Positions 51,394 through 60,799 of a stretch of DNA of 64,000 nucleotides are shown one piece after another. This stretch comes from Eubacteriaceae bacterium. Lineage in GTDB: Bacteria > Bacillota > Clostridia > Lachnospirales > Lachnospiraceae. How positions within the stretch are numbered: position 1 is the stretch's first letter; each line of letters starts with the position of its first letter. The notes beneath the pieces were generated by a model. That model searched no databases. It saw only the letters and a program-made list of their open reading frames with translations, and had not been told where the DNA came from. The stretch is taken from assembly GCA_910574915.1 (NCBI GenBank), contig CAJTCR010000017.1, positions 30,202 through 94,201 of the forward strand, read 5' to 3'. The position numbers were made by a program, and so were the translations under genes.

Positions 51394-51702
51394 TCAAGAT
51401 TTATTTTCTAAAATCCCCATCTGCATCAGCATCGGCATCTGCTCGTTATATTCCTCCTGTACTTTATAGCCGCCAAGCATCTTGATTAAATACGCTTCCT
51501 GTTCATCTTTCGGCTGATATGTAGCAAGCAGCGGCTTTAAATACGCATAAAACTCCTCCGGGCGCAGGTCTGTTTCGGGACTGCTGCCCGCCAGCGCGCA
51601 GAGCCAGCCGCCCGCATAGTAAAACTCATAATTGCCCATCAAAATCGAAGCCTTTATTCTGCACTTGATCTTGACGCTTTGTCCTGCTAAAATCAGCTCC
51701 AT
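51394..51702 (-). CDS. Hypothetical protein after spoVAB (102 aa)
   Basis: Unrecognised. A soluble 102-residue protein starting MELILAGQSVKIKCRIKASI, with YEFYYAGGWLCALAGSSPET in the middle and a Met/Gln-rich tail (EQMPMLMQMGILENKS). GGAGG lies 9 nt before the ATG. It follows spoVAB by 44 nt on the same strand and precedes the valS leader, so it is probably the last gene of the spoVA-type unit; a sporulation role is inferred from position only. Confidence 0.6.
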   Translation of the reverse strand: MELILAGQSVKIKCRIKASILMGNYEFYYAGGWLCALAGSSPETDLRPEEFYAYLKPLLATYQPKDEQEAYLIKMLGGYKVQEEYNEQMPMLMQMGILENKS

Positions 51703-51746
51703 CGCACTTTTCCTCCATCAGCGGCGCAGATGCAGACAGCGGCGGA

Positions 51747-52178
51747 TTACGCACCGCCGTCATATCCACGCATAAAATAAAACAGGCATCCGCACATTTT
51801 TCCGATTGCGATCGTCGCAAGCATCCATTCCATTCCGATCTTTAGCTTCATCCTCCGGTACATAATCGGATACGCGTCGATAATCTCCGCAAGCGCCACT
51901 GCCATACAGCCGACAAAAATACCTGCGCTCAGCCCAAACAATGCCAAAAACAGGTGTCCTGCCGGAAACCGGATTCCCAAAAAGACAGAAATAATATTTC
52001 CGGCAATCCCGCCTAATATCGTAGCATTTTCATAAGCCATCACATGCTTTGCCGTTTTTGATTTGCCTGCCATCTGCGGGATGACGCCCAGCTTCACTGC
52101 AAACGCAAAGCTTCCACATGCCACCGACAGCCCGCAGGCAAGCCCGATAAATGCGAGAAACACATGTTTAATCCACAT
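51747..52178 (-). CDS. spoVAB: Stage V sporulation protein AB
   Basis: A 143-residue membrane protein with about five helices (AFIGLACGLSVACGSFAFAV; LGGIAGNIISVFLGIRF; LFLALFGLSAGIFVGCMAVA), matching SpoVAB. The spoVA proteins move dipicolinic acid into the developing spore. The start is the ATG at 52178 (MWIKHVFLAF), 8 nt after AAGGGAAG, overlapping the spoVAA stop by 11 nt. The rest of the usual spoVA set (AC, AD, AE and so on) is not here. Confidence 0.9.
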   Translation of the reverse strand: MWIKHVFLAFIGLACGLSVACGSFAFAVKLGVIPQMAGKSKTAKHVMAYENATILGGIAGNIISVFLGIRFPAGHLFLALFGLSAGIFVGCMAVALAEIIDAYPIMYRRMKLKIGMEWMLATIAIGKMCGCLFYFMRGYDGGA

Positions 52179-52818
52179 CGATACTCTTCCCTTCTCTGCT
52201 GGCATTTTCGATAAATGTAGTATCTACATCCTGCTCATACTTACGCATCTCTACCTGGATCGGCGTAGGATCATGGGTCACCTTTTTCTTGCCGATATGG
52301 TTATAAAAGACCATAATGCCGATCGGCATTCCAATCGCATAAAAGATCTCTAACTCCGTCACGCCGTCAGATTCTTTGCCGATCACCTGCTGGTACAGCC
52401 GCGTAAATACATCCGCAACGCCTACGTCGTTATTAAACGTCATAATCGTAAATGCCGCCCCAAAAAAGATCACGATACACAGCACCGCCGTCTTTGCGAT
52501 CTGCAACGGTTTATTTTCCGTAACCCCAGCGTTGCATTCGATTAAAAAGTCAGATTCGCCCACATTCTGCACTTCCAGATCAGGATAATCCTCATGAATC
52601 TGCTGGATAATCTTTAAAACAGAAAAAACCTGTATCCTGTGCTTTTTCCCGTTCGGCGTGTCTTTCCTTGGAAACGTATAGATTTTCTTTTGCTTTAACT
52701 GCCTGAGCACCGCCTCGTTGGTACATTCCATCGAGGCAAGATCCTGCAAGCATACCTGGTAGCTGTCTACAACTACATTCTGGTCAATTTTCAGATAAAG
52801 TGTATCCGGTGCTGCCAT
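52168..52818 (-). CDS. spoVAA: Stage V sporulation protein AA
   Basis: 216 residues. The N-terminal cytoplasmic domain (1-110) has LYLKIDQNVVVDSYQVCLQD. Two membrane helices follow (about 117-137, TAVLCIVIFFGAAFTIMTF; and about 170-190, LEIFYAIGMPIGIMVFY). This is the SpoVAA pattern. The start has AAAGGAG 9 nt upstream. It is translationally coupled to spoVAB. Confidence 0.9.
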   Translation of the reverse strand: MAAPDTLYLKIDQNVVVDSYQVCLQDLASMECTNEAVLRQLKQKKIYTFPRKDTPNGKKHRIQVFSVLKIIQQIHEDYPDLEVQNVGESDFLIECNAGVTENKPLQIAKTAVLCIVIFFGAAFTIMTFNNDVGVADVFTRLYQQVIGKESDGVTELEIFYAIGMPIGIMVFYNHIGKKKVTHDPTPIQVEMRKYEQDVDTTFIENASREGKSIDVD

Positions 52819-52834
52819 CGCTGAAAACTCCTTT

Positions 52835-53290
52835 TTACAAATTCATCGCTTCCCTGTCCTTTGGGTGTGCCTGCACCTGCCCGGATACCTTTTTTATCTT
52901 TTCGTGTACGGCGTCCGATGCCGCTTCTTTCGCGTCTGCTGCCGCTTCCTTCGTATACATAAACGCTTGTTGCGCTGCATCCTTTGCGTCCGATGCCACT
53001 TCTTTCCCAAGCTCTTTCGCCTGCTGCACAGCATCTTTTGCCGCTTCTTTCGCGTCTGCCGCCGCGTCTTTCGTATACGCAAACGCCTGCCGTGCCGCGT
53101 CTTTTACTTCCTGTACAGACTCTTTCGCCTGTCTGAAACTGCTGTTATCTGTTGCTGTCATACGGTTTACAAATGTTCCTTTTTGCATTGCATCCTCTTT
53201 CTGATAAAATGACATATAATAATAGATACCGCCTGCTATGGCAATTACTAAAGCTGCAACGAGACACATCCTGTAAATCAGTCTGCCCAT
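52835..53290 (-). CDS. Membrane-anchored protein with LEA/apolipoprotein-like repeats
   Basis: 151 residues. One N-terminal membrane helix (about 5-27, YRMCLVAALVIAIAGGIYYY) is followed by an amphipathic helical array of 11-residue-type repeats rich in Ala, Lys, Asp and Gln (AKESVQEVKDAARQAFAYTK, DAAADAKEAAKDAVQQAKEL, VASDAKDAAQQAFMYTKEAA). This resembles YtxH or LEA group 3 stress proteins. The start is the ATG at 53290, 7 nt after GAGGG; the longer frame lacks a site. It is the first gene before spoVAA, 16 nt away, so it may act in spore formation or dryness tolerance (inference). Confidence 0.7.
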   Translation of the reverse strand: MGRLIYRMCLVAALVIAIAGGIYYYMSFYQKEDAMQKGTFVNRMTATDNSSFRQAKESVQEVKDAARQAFAYTKDAAADAKEAAKDAVQQAKELGKEVASDAKDAAQQAFMYTKEAAADAKEAASDAVHEKIKKVSGQVQAHPKDREAMNL

Positions 53291-53419
53291 TTTAATCCCT
53301 CGCTTTCTAAAAGCCCTGCTGTTAGTCGTTGCTGTTTCTGCCAAAACGTTGCCGGGCATTTCTTTACAGATAGTATGTCCGTGTCGGTTGATTTTATTCA
53401 GATGAAATGCAAAGAACTT

Positions 53420-54607
53420 TTACAGCAGCCGCAAAATTTCGTCAAATACCGCCTGCGCCGCTGCATCCTTGCTCATTTTTTCCAGTTGCCGCACCTCGTT
53501 TTTCGTAATCATTGTAATAATATTCGTATCTGTGCCGAACCCCGCGCCTTCCATTCTCAGGCTGTTTGCCACAATCATGTCCAGATTTTTTTTCTCCAGC
53601 TTTGCTCTGGAATTTTCAAGCATATGCTCTGTCTCCATAGAAAATCCGCACAAAAACTGCCCGTTTTTCCGTTTGGACATGTTTGCTAAAATATCAGCCG
53701 TACGCTCTAGCTCCAGCACGCTCGTACTGTCTTTTTTCTTGATTTTTTCAGCCGCCACATGGCGCGGACGGTAATCCGCGACTGCCGCTGACATAATGAC
53801 CAGATCCTGGCTGTCAAAATGCGCGTCGACAGCTTCATACATTTCCTGTGCCGTAGTCACCGGGACTACAGTTGTATAAAGCGGCGCAGGCAAAGACACC
53901 GGTCCTGTCACAAGCACTGTCTGCGCGCCTCTTCTTGCCGCGTTTTTCGCAAGCGCATAGCCCATTTTTCCGGTGGAATGATTGGTAAGAAACCGCACCG
54001 GGTCAACGGCTTCCCTGGTCGGCCCTGCTGTAATCAGCACCTTTTTCCCGGAAAGATCCTTGCTGTATGCCGCTTCATATAACAGATACTCTATCAGCTC
54101 GTCTGCCTCGGGCATCTTTCCTCTGCCAGTATCCCCACATGCCAGAAATCCGCTGGCTGGCTCTACCATATGATAGCCATACGTCTTTAGCCTGGCAAGA
54201 TTCGCCTGCGTCGCCGGATGCTCCAGCATATGCGTATTCATCGCCGGCACGAGATAGACAGGCGCCGTTACCGCAAGCATCGTCGTCGATAACATGTCGT
54301 CCGCAATCCCGTTTGCCAGCTTTGCGATGATATTTGCAGACGCAGGCGCAATCATGACCACGTCCGCCTCCTGCGCCATTGCAATATGCGCCACCTGGTA
54401 GCCGCTGTCCCGGCAAAAGACATCATCCACGACTTTATTTCCAGTCAATGCTTCAAAAACAACCGGAGATATGATCTGCTGCGCGTTCTTTGTCATAATA
54501 ACATGGACGTCCGCGTGCTGCTTTACAAGCATACTTGCCAGGTTTGCCGTCTTGTACGCCGCAATGCCTCCCGTAACGCCAAGCAATATATGTTTTCCCT
54601 TAAGCAT
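53420..54607 (-). CDS. coaBC: Bifunctional phosphopantothenoylcysteine synthetase/decarboxylase
   Basis: Two steps of coenzyme A synthesis in one 395-residue protein. The N-terminal CoaC flavoprotein has LGVTGGIAAYKTANLA, the active-site His in YQVAHIAMAQEADVVMIAPA and PAMNTHM. The C-terminal CoaB starts near 190 with TAGPTREAVDPVRFLTNHS and SAAVADYRP. The start is the ATG at 54607, 5 nt after AAGGAGG (the frame opens one TTG codon earlier). It is 17 nt downstream of the hemerythrin gene. Confidence 0.95.
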   Translation of the reverse strand: MLKGKHILLGVTGGIAAYKTANLASMLVKQHADVHVIMTKNAQQIISPVVFEALTGNKVVDDVFCRDSGYQVAHIAMAQEADVVMIAPASANIIAKLANGIADDMLSTTMLAVTAPVYLVPAMNTHMLEHPATQANLARLKTYGYHMVEPASGFLACGDTGRGKMPEADELIEYLLYEAAYSKDLSGKKVLITAGPTREAVDPVRFLTNHSTGKMGYALAKNAARRGAQTVLVTGPVSLPAPLYTTVVPVTTAQEMYEAVDAHFDSQDLVIMSAAVADYRPRHVAAEKIKKKDSTSVLELERTADILANMSKRKNGQFLCGFSMETEHMLENSRAKLEKKNLDMIVANSLRMEGAGFGTDTNIITMITKNEVRQLEKMSKDAAAQAVFDEILRLL

Positions 54608-54624
54608 CAAAGCCTCCTTGCTCT

Positions 54625-55452
54625 TTACTCTTCCAGCGGAATTTTTTTATCCGTATACAAAATATGGTTAATCAGCCATCCTAACAAAAATTCAATCAGG
54701 CTCTCCAGATAGACCTTTGGATCTCCGTCCACCGCATCCAAATCCACGTTTTCCAAACGGTCAATAAACGACTCATGCGCTCTTCTCTGCGCCGCAAGCC
54801 CATCGTAGTGAATCCGCTCCATATAGTCCTCTTCATCTTTAAAATGACGCTTTGTATAGTCCTTAAGCTCAACTAAAATCCCGGTAATCTCATCATAGCC
54901 GTTTCCATATACAAAGTCATGGTGCAGGTACTTATTTGCCTTATCGGTAATACGGAACAGCTCTTTATGCTCCTCATCCACAAACGAAATCCCCGTACGG
55001 TATTCATCTAAAAATTCACACGGATTTTCCTTCACCATCCACTCTTCCAGCTTCGGAAGCTTTCCAATCATCGCGTCGCTCGAAATAATATGATGGTACA
55101 GCCAGCGGGCAAGATACTCCATCAGCTCTTTTAACAGCTTCTTCTGCTCCTCCTGGTCGTCAATATCCGTAAAGCTCCATGCCCGTATCTTATCCCGAAA
55201 GATCATATGCTGGTTTCGCTGCAAGATCAGCTCTGGATCACGGATCTGCTCCATATATGCCTCCTCATGGGCAAAATGCTGCTCCGCATAATCATCCAGA
55301 TCATCCAGCAGATCCTTGATTGCCGCGTACCGGTCTCCTGTATACGTCCCGTCTGCCAGATAAATCCCGTGGTTCATAATTTCAAACAGATGCCGGTGTT
55401 CCTCATCAATTTCCGGCATCCCGATCATACAATCCTGTGTAAACTGAAACAT
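54625..55452 (-). CDS. Tandem-domain bacteriohemerythrin
   Basis: 275 residues with two hemerythrin domains (about 1-130 and 145-275). Each has the di-iron pattern: DEEHRHLFEIM, HFAHEEAYME, QRNQHMIF and LYHHIISSD in the first; DEEHKELFRI, HFKDEEDYME, QRRAHESF and LINHILYTD in the second. It binds oxygen, likely for scavenging or sensing in an anaerobe. The start is the ATG at 55452 (MFQFTQDCMIG), about 7 nt after GGGAGGAGA; the longer frame overlaps the sugar-kinase gene. A fused two-copy form is less common than single-domain bacteriohemerythrin. Confidence 0.92.
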   Translation of the reverse strand: MFQFTQDCMIGMPEIDEEHRHLFEIMNHGIYLADGTYTGDRYAAIKDLLDDLDDYAEQHFAHEEAYMEQIRDPELILQRNQHMIFRDKIRAWSFTDIDDQEEQKKLLKELMEYLARWLYHHIISSDAMIGKLPKLEEWMVKENPCEFLDEYRTGISFVDEEHKELFRITDKANKYLHHDFVYGNGYDEITGILVELKDYTKRHFKDEEDYMERIHYDGLAAQRRAHESFIDRLENVDLDAVDGDPKVYLESLIEFLLGWLINHILYTDKKIPLEE

Positions 55453-55513
55453 GTCCTGTCTCCTCCCTGTTCTTTCCTGTTTATTTTTCACTATTTCCAT
55501 ACTTTTTACTCTT

Positions 55514-56602
55514 TCATCGTTTAATATCATAATTCATATTCATCAAATTGCGAATGCTGTCCACTTCATCTGTAATGTTCGCATCGCCGCGGATCGTATG
55601 CTTGATCGCACTGCTCGCAACCGCGAAGTTTGCCATATCCATCGGCTTGTAGCCGTGCATCATCGCGTAAATCAAGCCGCTTGCAAACGCGTCTCCGCCG
55701 CCGACACGGTCAAGAATGTTAAACGTAAACAGCTTGCTCTCAAACGTGTGGTTTTCATACCAGAGAAACGCTTTCAGGCTGTTTTCGCTGCCGCTGTGCG
55801 CATAGCGTACATGGCGGGCAATGCACTGGATATTTGGATATTTTGCCACAAACGCCTGAAACACCTCGTCCTGCTGCTCATAGCTTGGCTGAAGCGGTAC
55901 GCCGTCCTTGACATCGCCCTTGCTGTGGTCATTTTCATCCTTCCATAAATGAAACGGTTCTATGCCAAGCAGCACGTCGATATACGGCAGGCATTCTGTA
56001 CAAAAGTCCCTTGCCTCGTCCCATGTCCACAGCTTACTGCGGAAATTGCCGTCAAAGCTTACCGTAATCCCTTTTTCCTTTGCCACTTTCAGGCAGTCTA
56101 TCGTCAGTCTGCGGCAGTTTTGCGAAAGCGCCGGCGTAATGCCGCCCAGATGCAGCCACGTAAAGCCATCAAGCAGCTCATGCAGGTCTAGCGACGAAAA
56201 ATCAAATTCGGTAATCGCACTGTGCTGGCGGTCATAGATCACTTTGCTTGCCCGGATACCGTAGCCGGTTTCCAAGTAGTAGCTGCCCAGCCTGTGTGTC
56301 GGCGTCTGCTCCGGCGTACTTAAAATCACAGGCGTACAATGCACATCGTTGCTGCGCAGCATCCGTACCGCGCTTTTGCCCAGGCTGTTGTTCGGCACAA
56401 CTGTGAAAAACGTACTGTCCACGCCAAGATTGGCAAGCGCAAGCGCTATATTCGCTTCGCTGCCTCCATAGCTTGCCTCAAAGCTGGTCGCCGTACGGAT
56501 TTTTTCATAATTCGGCGGTGTCAGCCGGAGCATAATTTCACCGATGGTAATAAATTTATGTTCTGTATCACTGCTATTTAGTAATGGATTCATATGCTGC
56601 AT
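55514..56602 (-). CDS. PfkB-family sugar kinase, 2-keto-3-deoxygluconate kinase-like
   Basis: A 362-residue ribokinase-family kinase. The N-terminal substrate region is FITIGEIMLRLTPPNYEKI with SYGGSEANIALALANLG. The C-terminal anion-hole/base motif is DRVGGGDAFASGLIY. The N-terminal motif and overall pattern fit 2-keto-3-deoxygluconate kinases (hexuronate breakdown), but no aldolase or uronate genes are next to it, so the substrate is tentative. The start has GGGAGGG 6 nt upstream, behind a promoter at 56648-56676. Confidence 0.8.
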   Translation of the reverse strand: MQHMNPLLNSSDTEHKFITIGEIMLRLTPPNYEKIRTATSFEASYGGSEANIALALANLGVDSTFFTVVPNNSLGKSAVRMLRSNDVHCTPVILSTPEQTPTHRLGSYYLETGYGIRASKVIYDRQHSAITEFDFSSLDLHELLDGFTWLHLGGITPALSQNCRRLTIDCLKVAKEKGITVSFDGNFRSKLWTWDEARDFCTECLPYIDVLLGIEPFHLWKDENDHSKGDVKDGVPLQPSYEQQDEVFQAFVAKYPNIQCIARHVRYAHSGSENSLKAFLWYENHTFESKLFTFNILDRVGGGDAFASGLIYAMMHGYKPMDMANFAVASSAIKHTIRGDANITDEVDSIRNLMNMNYDIKR

Positions 56603-56647
56603 GTAAAGCCCTCCCTATCTTTTTTAAATATCGTAGCTGATCTTACT

Positions 56648-56676
56648 ATTTTATGCTATTTGGACAGGGATTTCAA
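56648..56676 (-). promoter_or_regulatory. Promoter of the sugar-kinase gene
   Basis: Minus strand TTGAAA (56671-56676), 17-bp spacer, TAAAAT (56648-56653). Confidence 0.65.
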
Positions 56677-56710
56677 CCGTTAACTTCTATCTGAATAACG
56701 GAACTAATAA

Positions 56711-56739
56711 TTGAGGAAAACGCAAAACTGTGTTAAGAT
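56711..56739 (+). promoter_or_regulatory. Promoter of the hybrid-kinase operon
   Basis: TTGAGG (56711-56716), 17-bp spacer, TAAGAT (56734-56739). The start codon follows about 30 nt after the predicted transcript start, with AAGGATG as a weak ribosome site. Confidence 0.55.
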
Positions 56740-56775
56740 GTACAAAAGAACAACTCGGACAAGGATGAAAGCGAT

Positions 56776-59700
56776 ATGAAACATTTACGAAAGCTGGCGG
56801 GAATTTCGATTCTCATGACACTTATTTTTATGGTAATCGCAATCTTTCAGTTTCAGACAAAAGAGGAGCAGGAACTGCTGCCGGATCAGATTACCTATTA
56901 TTTGCAGGATGACTGGAGCGTAGCGCTGCCTGACGCGTCAGAATTATCCGCTGCGGACTTGCAGCACCCGCAAACCGTTACAGCCCTTTACGCCTCCGCT
57001 CAGGCAGCAGGACGCTGCCATAAGACTAAGCTGCCGTATACAGGCGGGCAAAACACAGCCGGCACGGTAATCTTTCAAACGACACTCGCGACGAACTATG
57101 CTGGGCTGACGCTGGATTTTTCTTCGAAAAACGCAGCCTTGCATGTAATTTTAGACGGAGAGACGCTTTATCAGTATGACCCTTCTATAACTATGGCAGC
57201 AGATATGGAACACTTTGTTGATCTTCCAGTGCAGCTTGAACACGGGGATTTTTACATAGCGCTGACGGCACTAAAGCAGGATGCCGCACCCACGCTTGGA
57301 GAAATCTGTGCCGAATCGCGGGATATGACGATGATCGGTATCGTCGGCAACAACCTCGGCGATATCGGCTGCTGCCTGCTGATTATTATTATGTCTATCA
57401 TTATGTTTGTGCTCGCGCTGATTCGCCGCTATACTGGACAGCCGCCGCGCGGAGAGGGGTATCTGGGACTTGCCGGGCTTGCGGCAGGGCTTTACTGTTT
57501 TATCGGGACAGACACGCTGAATATCTTTTATAACCTGCAGGAAGCGTATGAAATGCAGGAATATTTAGTCCTGCTGCTTCCGCTGTTTCTGACACAGTAT
57601 TTTGAACGCAACCTGCACTGCGTCTATCCGCGGCGGTTTTCCATGCTGCTTAGCTTTGTGAGTATTCACGCGGTATTGCAGATTGCCCTGCATCTGTTTG
57701 GCATCCGGGATATGAAGGATATGCTTGACCTTTCTGCCGTTACTATTTTTATCGTCTGCATCACGGCGATTGCAAGCCTGCTCCAGTATGACTACAGCCA
57801 CAAAAGCTTTCAGACGGTTTTCGCCGTTTTTGCCATGCTTGTACTTTTATGCGGCGGCATTGCCAATGTGATACTCAACACGCTGATCGACGGTGCGCAT
57901 ATCAATACCGCAGGACAGTACAGCATGACGGTATTTGGCATCCTGATGGCAGCCATGCACATTTACCGTCTTTCCAAAGAGTACCAGGCAGACGCGGAAC
58001 AGCGGGTCCAACAGGCAGAACAGCAAAATATCCGGCTTGCCCAGGCAAAGCAGGAGGCGCTGTCTGCCAACGAAGCAAAAGGAAAATTTCTGGCGCATAT
58101 GTCCCATGAGATCCGTACGCCGATCAACGCCGTGCTTGGCATGGACGAAATGATCCTGCGGGAATCCAGGGAGCAGAATATCAAAGAATACGCGATGGAC
58201 ATTTATATGGCAGGCCAGACGCTGCTATCACTGATTAATGATATTTTGGATTTTTCCAAGATCGAATCCGGCAAAATGGAAATCGTTCCGGCAGAATACG
58301 ACTTAAGCAGCCTGATCCACGACCTGTCAGCGATGGCTTCCCAGCGCGCGGAAGGCAAAGATCTTAGCCTGGAAATAGAAGTCAGCGATCAGCTTCCATC
58401 CCGGCTGTATGGAGACGATGTACGCCTGCGCCAGATCCTAACCAACCTGCTGACGAACGCGGTAAAATACACGCACGAAGGAACCGTATGGCTCAGAGTC
58501 CAGGCAGGCGCCAGGCAGGCTTCCTGCGAATCCGCAGAACCAGATACCACAGTCCTTCATTTTGAAGTGGAAGATACCGGTATCGGCATTAAAAAAGAAG
58601 ACCTGCCCAAGCTTGCCGCAGAGTTTGAGCGCATCGAGGAAGACCGCAACCGCAATATCGAAGGCACCGGGCTTGGCATGAGCATTACGCTCCAGCTTTT
58701 GTCGCTGTTCGGCAGCCAGCTTCATGTAGAGAGCACCTACGGCAAAGGCTCACGGTTTTATTTTGACCTGGAACAGCAGATCCTGGACGCTACGCCAATC
58801 GGCAATTTTGAAGCACGGGTACGCCAGCTTGCGGAAAACTACAGCTACCACGCCCGTTTGTATGCGCCAGACGCGCAGATCCTCGTTGTCGACGACAATG
58901 CCGTCAACCGCAAAGTACTGCGCAGCCTGCTGAAAGAAACGGACATCCAGGTAATCGACGCGCCAGGCGGCATGGAATGCCTGGATCTGGTACAGCAGAC
59001 TCATTTTGACCTGATCTTTTTGGATCATATGATGCCGGAAATGGACGGAATCGAAACACTGCACCGCATACGCCAGCTCTCCGATTTCCCATGCCAGGAT
59101 ACGCCGATCGTTGTGCTGACCGCCAATGCCGTATCCGGCGCCAAAGAAAAATACCTTGCCGAAGGCTTTGATGATTTTCTGTCCAAACCGATCATACCTG
59201 AAAAGCTAGAGCAGCTTCTTTTGAAAATGCTTCCAAAACGGCTGTTCAAGGATCCGCCTGCCAAAACAGGCAGTGCCGCTGCCTCTGCACCGCCTGCCGA
59301 GTCCGCCTCAGACAACGATTTCCTGGACAGCCTGCCGCAAATAGACGGCATCGACTGGCAGTATGCCTGGCTGCACCTGCCCGACCAGGAGCTGCTGGCT
59401 TATACGCTCAAAGAGTTTTACGCGCAGCTTGACTCGTCTTCCGATCACTTATCCGAGTCATACGAAAAGATCCAAAGCTGCCTGGCTGCGCCTGCGCCGG
59501 ACAGCCCAGCGCAGACGTCCGACACGCTTTCTGGGCATCTAACAGGCTATCGGATTCAGGTACATGCGATGAAGAGCCTTGCCGCAACCGTCGGCATCCT
59601 GCCGCTTTCTGGCACCGCAAAGCTTTTGGAAACTGCTGCAAGAGATGGAAATACCGCCATCATCCAGTCTGTAACACCCGTATTTCTTACAGAATGGCGC

Positions 59701-59982
59701 AGCTACCGCCAAAAGCTGAAAGGCGTACTTGGCATTGACGCCCAGGAGAAAACAGAGATCACCGACACGTCTGTCATACAGGCACTTGTGGAAATGGTGC
59801 GCCTTAGTATGCAGGAAATGGACATCGACCATGCGGACGAACTGATCAGCCAGCTTCGGACTTATCAATACGAAAAAGATCTGGACAAAAATATCCAGCT
59901 ACTGGCAGAAGCCGTCACCAACCTGGACACAGAAGAAACCGGGCGGCTTGCCGACCTGATCCTGCAATCGCTGCAAGGATAA
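56776..59982 (+). CDS. Hybrid sensor histidine kinase with receiver and Hpt domains
   Basis: A 1068-residue membrane phosphorelay protein. Helix 1 is at 10-27, followed by an outer domain (about 30-190) and seven membrane helices (about 190-395), a 7TMR-DISM-like layout. A coiled linker leads to HisKA (FLAHMSHEIRTPINAVLGMD, His444). The HATPase domain has NLLTNAVKYTHEG and GTGLGMS. A receiver lies at about 700-830 (LVVDDNAVNRKVL, Asp750 in FLDHMMPEMDG). A C-terminal Hpt region has His930 in VHAMKSLAATVG. All relay residues are present. The response-regulator gene follows after 43 nt. Confidence 0.93.
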   Translation: MKHLRKLAGISILMTLIFMVIAIFQFQTKEEQELLPDQITYYLQDDWSVALPDASELSAADLQHPQTVTALYASAQAAGRCHKTKLPYTGGQNTAGTVIFQTTLATNYAGLTLDFSSKNAALHVILDGETLYQYDPSITMAADMEHFVDLPVQLEHGDFYIALTALKQDAAPTLGEICAESRDMTMIGIVGNNLGDIGCCLLIIIMSIIMFVLALIRRYTGQPPRGEGYLGLAGLAAGLYCFIGTDTLNIFYNLQEAYEMQEYLVLLLPLFLTQYFERNLHCVYPRRFSMLLSFVSIHAVLQIALHLFGIRDMKDMLDLSAVTIFIVCITAIASLLQYDYSHKSFQTVFAVFAMLVLLCGGIANVILNTLIDGAHINTAGQYSMTVFGILMAAMHIYRLSKEYQADAEQRVQQAEQQNIRLAQAKQEALSANEAKGKFLAHMSHEIRTPINAVLGMDEMILRESREQNIKEYAMDIYMAGQTLLSLINDILDFSKIESGKMEIVPAEYDLSSLIHDLSAMASQRAEGKDLSLEIEVSDQLPSRLYGDDVRLRQILTNLLTNAVKYTHEGTVWLRVQAGARQASCESAEPDTTVLHFEVEDTGIGIKKEDLPKLAAEFERIEEDRNRNIEGTGLGMSITLQLLSLFGSQLHVESTYGKGSRFYFDLEQQILDATPIGNFEARVRQLAENYSYHARLYAPDAQILVVDDNAVNRKVLRSLLKETDIQVIDAPGGMECLDLVQQTHFDLIFLDHMMPEMDGIETLHRIRQLSDFPCQDTPIVVLTANAVSGAKEKYLAEGFDDFLSKPIIPEKLEQLLLKMLPKRLFKDPPAKTGSAAASAPPAESASDNDFLDSLPQIDGIDWQYAWLHLPDQELLAYTLKEFYAQLDSSSDHLSESYEKIQSCLAAPAPDSPAQTSDTLSGHLTGYRIQVHAMKSLAATVGILPLSGTAKLLETAARDGNTAIIQSVTPVFLTEWRSYRQKLKGVLGIDAQEKTEITDTSVIQALVEMVRLSMQEMDIDHADELISQLRTYQYEKDLDKNIQLLAEAVTNLDTEETGRLADLILQSLQG

Positions 59983-60025
59983 CCGCTGCCACATACTATA
60001 TTTGCAAAACCTGGAGGAGGAAGAA

Positions 60026-60799
60026 ATGAAAAAAATCTTATTAGTCGGAAAGCTGAACAGCATCGTAAAAGAAACAAATCACTATCTGTCACAGTTTTTC
60101 CACGTACAGCTTTGTTCAGAAAATGCAGGGGTATTCGAGGGGATGTTAAAAATCGTAAATCCCGACCTCGTTCTTATCAGCCTGATCGGTGCCTATGACA
60201 TCGATACATCCATATTTTTTCTGCTGAACGACCGCTACGCACACATTCCGGTGCTGACCATCGGCACAAAGGAGGAAAGCAGTACCTTTTTCAAATACTA
60301 CGAAAACGGGCAGTTCGAAAACCTGATTCGCCCCGTTGAGCATTCCGTTATTATGGAAGCCGTATGCAGAAGGCTGGACGTCGACGAGCAGGCGATCCGG
60401 CAGGAAGCCGCCGAACAGAAAAAAGAACCCGCAAATAAAAAACGCATCCTGGTCGTAGACGACAACGGCACCGCACTGCGCACGATGAAGGCAATGCTGG
60501 AAGCAGACTACGATGTCGCCCTCGCCGTCTCCGGCGCGCAGGCAATGACCTCGATCGGCAAACAGCGTCCCGACCTGATTCTGCTCGACTATGAAATGCC
60601 CGTTTGCGACGGACGCATGACACTGGAGATGATCCGCGCCGATGAAGAAATGAAGGATATCCCGGTCATCTTCCTGACCGCCATCAACGACCGCGCAAAT
60701 ATCGAAGCCGTACTAAAGCTAAAACCAGCAGGATACTTCCTAAAGCCTGCCATAAAAGACCAGCTCCTTGCAGAGATTGCAAAAGTATTGGCACAGTAA
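60026..60799 (+). CDS. Two-receiver response regulator without output domain
   Basis: 257 residues. The C-terminal half (about 137-257) is an intact receiver: LVVDDNGTALRT, phospho-Asp188 in LLDYEMPVCDG, FLTA and the Lys in FLKPA. The N-terminal half has a receiver-like fold (ILLVGKLNSIVKETNHYLSQ, VNPDLVLISLIGAYDID, then VLTIGTKEES) but lacks the acidic pair and the phospho-Asp, so it is a pseudo-receiver. No DNA-binding or enzyme domain is attached; it probably acts by protein contact. The start is the ATG at 60026, 7 nt after GGAGGAGG; the longer frame is not supported. Confidence 0.88.
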   Translation: MKKILLVGKLNSIVKETNHYLSQFFHVQLCSENAGVFEGMLKIVNPDLVLISLIGAYDIDTSIFFLLNDRYAHIPVLTIGTKEESSTFFKYYENGQFENLIRPVEHSVIMEAVCRRLDVDEQAIRQEAAEQKKEPANKKRILVVDDNGTALRTMKAMLEADYDVALAVSGAQAMTSIGKQRPDLILLDYEMPVCDGRMTLEMIRADEEMKDIPVIFLTAINDRANIEAVLKLKPAGYFLKPAIKDQLLAEIAKVLAQ

